This document shows positions 6,598 to 8,698 of a DNA stretch of 8,698 nucleotides, piece by piece; positions within the stretch are counted from its first letter, which is position 1; the number at the start of each line of letters is the position of its first letter. The DNA lies in the NCBI GenBank assembly GCA_023145935.1, contig JAGLDB010000071.1, positions 1 through 8,698 on the forward strand, read 5' to 3'. Source of the DNA: Candidatus Sabulitectum sp. (GTDB taxonomy: Bacteria > Fermentibacterota > Fermentibacteria > Fermentibacterales > Fermentibacteraceae). A program made the translations under genes and the position numbers. Below the pieces are notes generated by a model, which saw nothing but the letters and a program-made list of their open reading frames with translations, was not told the DNA's origin and searched no databases.

Positions 6598-6798
6598 ATG
6601 GAAAAGATTTCTGTGGACTCGGGCAATCAATTTCGGCAGGCAATGTCAAAAATGGATCAGCTTGTAACTGAATCAATAAAGCATGGTCATTTCAAGATGA
6701 CAGTTGAAGGACAAATTGGAAAAGGGAAAAGAAGAGAAGTAATCATTAACGCTGGGAAAGAATACAAGTATACCATTCCAGTAAGTGAGCTTCCCTAG
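6598..6798 (+). CDS. Small basic protein of unknown function
   Basis: The 66-residue protein is not recognised. Its first half is probably helical (QFRQAMSKMDQLVTESIKHG); the second alternates hydrophobic and basic residues (KMTVEGQIGKGKRREVIINAG, about 34-54), suggesting beta strands. It is rich in lysine. It starts three bases after the regulator stop with a partial AGGTAG site overlapping that stop, so translational coupling is likely. Position between a regulator and a large serine recombinase is where excision cofactors or other accessory DNA-binding proteins are sometimes found, but nothing in the sequence proves this. Confidence 0.65.
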   Translation: MEKISVDSGNQFRQAMSKMDQLVTESIKHGHFKMTVEGQIGKGKRREVIINAGKEYKYTIPVSELP

Positions 6799-6891
6799 AT
6801 GAACAAGCGACTCATGAGATTTGAGCGTATTTATAAAACAATAACGTATTGCCTAAGGCTATCGATGAGACTTCGAGGTTATCTGGGCTTT

Positions 6892-6905
6892 GGAGGTCTC
6901 AAATG
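6892..6905 (+). promoter_or_regulatory. Strong ribosome binding site setting the start at 6903
   Basis: GGAGGT (6892-6897) sits five bases from ATG 6903. An alternative TTG at 6849 in the same frame, which would add 18 residues, has no such site. The 104 bases between the preceding stop and this ATG otherwise show nothing recognisable. Confidence 0.7.
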
Positions 6906-7115
6906 GCTACAAAGGAACTTGTATCAATTACTAAAACAAAGAACTTCTTCAAACATGCTTTGGACATCAAACTCACTAGTGAGGAGGCACGGGTCGCCAC
7001 TGATCGAATTGTGGAACTGTTCCAGCTTCTTGATAAATGGGACAAAGAGCATCTACTTCCTCCGTGTATTGCTTACTGGCTCCTCGACAGGGAGATGGAT
7101 TTCCACTGTAAATAG
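6903..7115 (+). CDS. Small helical protein of unknown function
   Basis: The 70-residue protein is predicted mostly helical: TKNFFKHALDI, then TSEEARVATDRIVELFQLLDKW (about 25-46), then PPCIAYWLLDREMDF. It has a perfect Shine-Dalgarno site and lies between the other small gene and the recombinase on the same strand, so it probably belongs to the mobility operon. I do not recognise the family. A role as recombination accessory protein is possible but rests on position alone. Another reading frame covering 6799-7176 overlaps it and looks like a shadow: it is rich in Ser, Leu and Arg, with no ribosome binding site of its own. Confidence 0.6.
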   Translation: MATKELVSITKTKNFFKHALDIKLTSEEARVATDRIVELFQLLDKWDKEHLLPPCIAYWLLDREMDFHCK

Positions 7116-7129
7116 CACATTCGTTTACA

Positions 7130-7163
7130 GCAGAGGGACACAGTTTGTAGCTGTGTCCCCTGC
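7130..7163 (+). terminator. Strong hairpin upstream of the recombinase gene
   Basis: GGGACACAG (7135-7143) pairs perfectly with CTGTGTCCC (7151-7159) around a 7-nt loop. Past a single bulged A (7134) the stem continues with GCAG (7130-7133) and CTGC (7160-7163), giving 13 pairs. The sequence after it, CGTAACTCTTTAG, has only a short T run, so it may be a partial terminator, an attenuator that keeps recombinase expression low, or an mRNA processing or stability element. The recombinase ribosome binding site begins 17 bases further on. Confidence 0.55.
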
Positions 7164-7193
7164 CGTAACTCTTTAGAGAAAGGAGAAGCTTTC

Positions 7194-8698
7194 ATGAGAA
7201 CAAATGCTTACATCTATGCAAGGGTTTCCACTGCAGAACAACAGAAAGAAGGCTTCTCAATTCAGGCACAGCAAAAGATGCTTCGAGGATACGCAAAGAA
7301 GAATGGTTTTTCCATTGTAAAAGAGTTTGTTGACAGCGAAACTGCAAGAAGTACCGGTAGGACCGGATTCAATGAAATGCTGGTTCTTTTGGGAAAAAAG
7401 AATAGCTGTAAAACAATACTTGTTGAGAAAACTGATCGTCTTACTAGAAACATGAAGGACTACCTTGCCTTAGACATTGAAAAGACTGGGCTTGAAATAC
7501 ATTTTGTGCGTGAGGGAAAAGTAATGTCTCGACACTCCTCCCCTACTGAGTTCTTTATGCAGGACATTGAAATAGCTCAAGCTGCTTATTTGAGTAGAAA
7601 CATCAGTTCTGAAGCAAAAAAAGGGATGAAGGCAAAGGCTGAATCAGGCTTTTATCCTTCGGTGGCTCCTCTTGGCTACTTGAATACTGCAAATTCCTAT
7701 GGCATTAAGGTAATTGTTCCTGATCCTGTGGTAGAACCTATGATTCTTAAGATGTTTGAGCGTTACTCAAGGGGTTCTGTTCCTATTCATATGATTGTTC
7801 AAGAATTGTTCGATGCTGGTGTTCGCTCCAAGCGTGGTAATAAGATAGGTGGTTCAACTGTTCACAAGATGCTGAGCAACCCCATATACAGAGGAAAGTT
7901 CATCTGGAATGGCAGAGAGTACCAGGGCAACCATACTCCCATTGTCTCTGCTGAATTGTGGTTCAATGTACAGGATGTGCTTTTGGGGCGCAGAGTATCA
8001 AAGCCAAAGCAGAGATATGAGTTTTCCTACACGGGTCTCATGGAATGCGGTGAATGTGGCTGTGCCATTACTGCTGAAAGACGAAAGAATAAGTACACCT
8101 ATTACCATTGCACAGAATTCAAGGGAAAGCATGGAGATCCGTACATTCGTCAAGAAAAGCTTGATATGCAGTTCTCTCACATTCTCAAAGGGTTAAGAAT
8201 AGATGATCGCATTGCCAAATGGATTGTAGACTCTGTAGAGGCCAAAACGGCTGACAAGAGGAAAACCCTTAAAGAGACAAAGGCAAGGTTGGTTAAACAG
8301 CGTGACAGGCTTCAAAGGCGGTCTGACGTGCTTTATGACGACAGACTCGATGGTAGGATCAATACTACTCTGTTCGACAGAAAATCCGCAGAGATCAGAA
8401 GAGAGATTGAGCTAGTGGATGAGAAGCTTTCAAACCTTGATTCATCATATGTCAATGATTTGTTGTCTAACGCAAAGGGCATTATTGAACTTTCGCAAAA
8501 AGCTAACAGGCTGTTTCTTACGGTTTCCGGAAGCGAGAAGAAGCAATTCCTTAAAAAGCTACTTTCGAACTGTACGTTAGATCACGGCACAGTTAAACCT
8601 GAATTCCAGTATCCTCTTGGTGTACTGTTTGATACAAATGCTAAGTGGAAAGCGTCTGGCGCTCTATGTTCAGATCTTTGTGCTGTTCATTCGTTCTG
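7194..8698 (+). CDS. Large serine recombinase, 3' end outside the window
   Basis: Site-specific recombinase that cuts and rejoins attachment sites through a serine-DNA link. The 501 residues seen include the resolvase catalytic domain (about 4-145) with the nucleophile Ser12 in YARVS, and TDRLTRN (80-86). The recombinase domain follows (about 155-265: PLGYLNT, NPIYRGKFIWNG). A zinc ribbon has Cys285, Cys288, Cys290 and Cys306; the usual last cysteine position reads KHG, so His313 may replace it. A charged coiled-coil region (about 350-415) comes next. The frame is open to the last base, so the end is missing, though total length is probably close to complete for the family. AGGAGAAG (7181-7188) is five bases from the ATG. 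It is probably the integrase of the element; the attachment site is often beside such a gene and may lie beyond the window. Confidence 0.93.
   Translation, partial: MRTNAYIYARVSTAEQQKEGFSIQAQQKMLRGYAKKNGFSIVKEFVDSETARSTGRTGFNEMLVLLGKKNSCKTILVEKTDRLTRNMKDYLALDIEKTGLEIHFVREGKVMSRHSSPTEFFMQDIEIAQAAYLSRNISSEAKKGMKAKAESGFYPSVAPLGYLNTANSYGIKVIVPDPVVEPMILKMFERYSRGSVPIHMIVQELFDAGVRSKRGNKIGGSTVHKMLSNPIYRGKFIWNGREYQGNHTPIVSAELWFNVQDVLLGRRVSKPKQRYEFSYTGLMECGECGCAITAERRKNKYTYYHCTEFKGKHGDPYIRQEKLDMQFSHILKGLRIDDRIAKWIVDSVEAKTADKRKTLKETKARLVKQRDRLQRRSDVLYDDRLDGRINTTLFDRKSAEIRREIELVDEKLSNLDSSYVNDLLSNAKGIIELSQKANRLFLTVSGSEKKQFLKKLLSNCTLDHGTVKPEFQYPLGVLFDTNAKWKASGALCSDLCAVHSF

Noticed and set aside
6799..7176. 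125-codon reading frame directly after the 66-residue gene
   Set aside because: It has no Shine-Dalgarno site, is rich in Ser, Leu and Arg in the manner of a shadow frame, and overlaps fully the better supported 6903-7115 gene with its perfect GGAGGT.
7194..8698. Frameshifted or broken recombinase
   Set aside because: The frame was read codon by codon from 7194 to the window end without a stop; it is only cut by the window boundary.

Overview
The window looks like part of an integrated mobile element carrying a defence-type cargo. The DNA is AT-rich with mixed codon use and nothing in it fixes the host. Standard Shine-Dalgarno sites and a sigma-70-like promoter (TTGACA, 17 bp, TACAGT) say only that it is bacterial. 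A spirochaete or a Firmicute is a guess. All real genes lie on the + strand and no tRNA, rRNA or CRISPR array is visible.

Layout. (1) 1-354 has no gene. It begins with two diverged copies of a 23-bp motif around a small inverted repeat, resembling the repeated ends of an insertion sequence, followed by a leader with a candidate promoter. (2) 355-1230 encodes a four-helix membrane protein of unknown family. A 14-bp stretch from the first motif copy recurs exactly at 1343-1356, so this gene is bracketed by a direct repeat. (3) A good promoter at 1380-1407 leads into a two-gene operon: a D12-class adenine-N6 DNA methyltransferase (1491-2702) and, five bases after its stop, a 981-residue protein (2708-5653). 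The large protein combines an unrecognised N-terminal region, a PD-(D/E)XK nuclease-like domain, a DGQHR (DndB-like, ParB-fold-related) domain and a HEPN-like C-terminus with an R-x4-H motif. (4) 5654-6039 has no gene. It holds a candidate terminator and a striking 89-nt nested inverted repeat. (5) From 6040 runs a mobility module: an XRE-type regulator, two small unknown proteins, a strong hairpin, and a large serine recombinase cut off by the window end at 8698.

How it may work (inference): the methyltransferase would mark host DNA, and the nuclease-DGQHR-HEPN protein would be the restriction or effector partner, with the membrane protein a possible third, separately transcribed, effector. 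I do not recognise this combination as a named defence system. The absence of any dndACDE or ssp gene argues against phosphorothioate modification as the partner. The recombinase and its regulator would move or control the element. No attachment site can be identified from this window alone.
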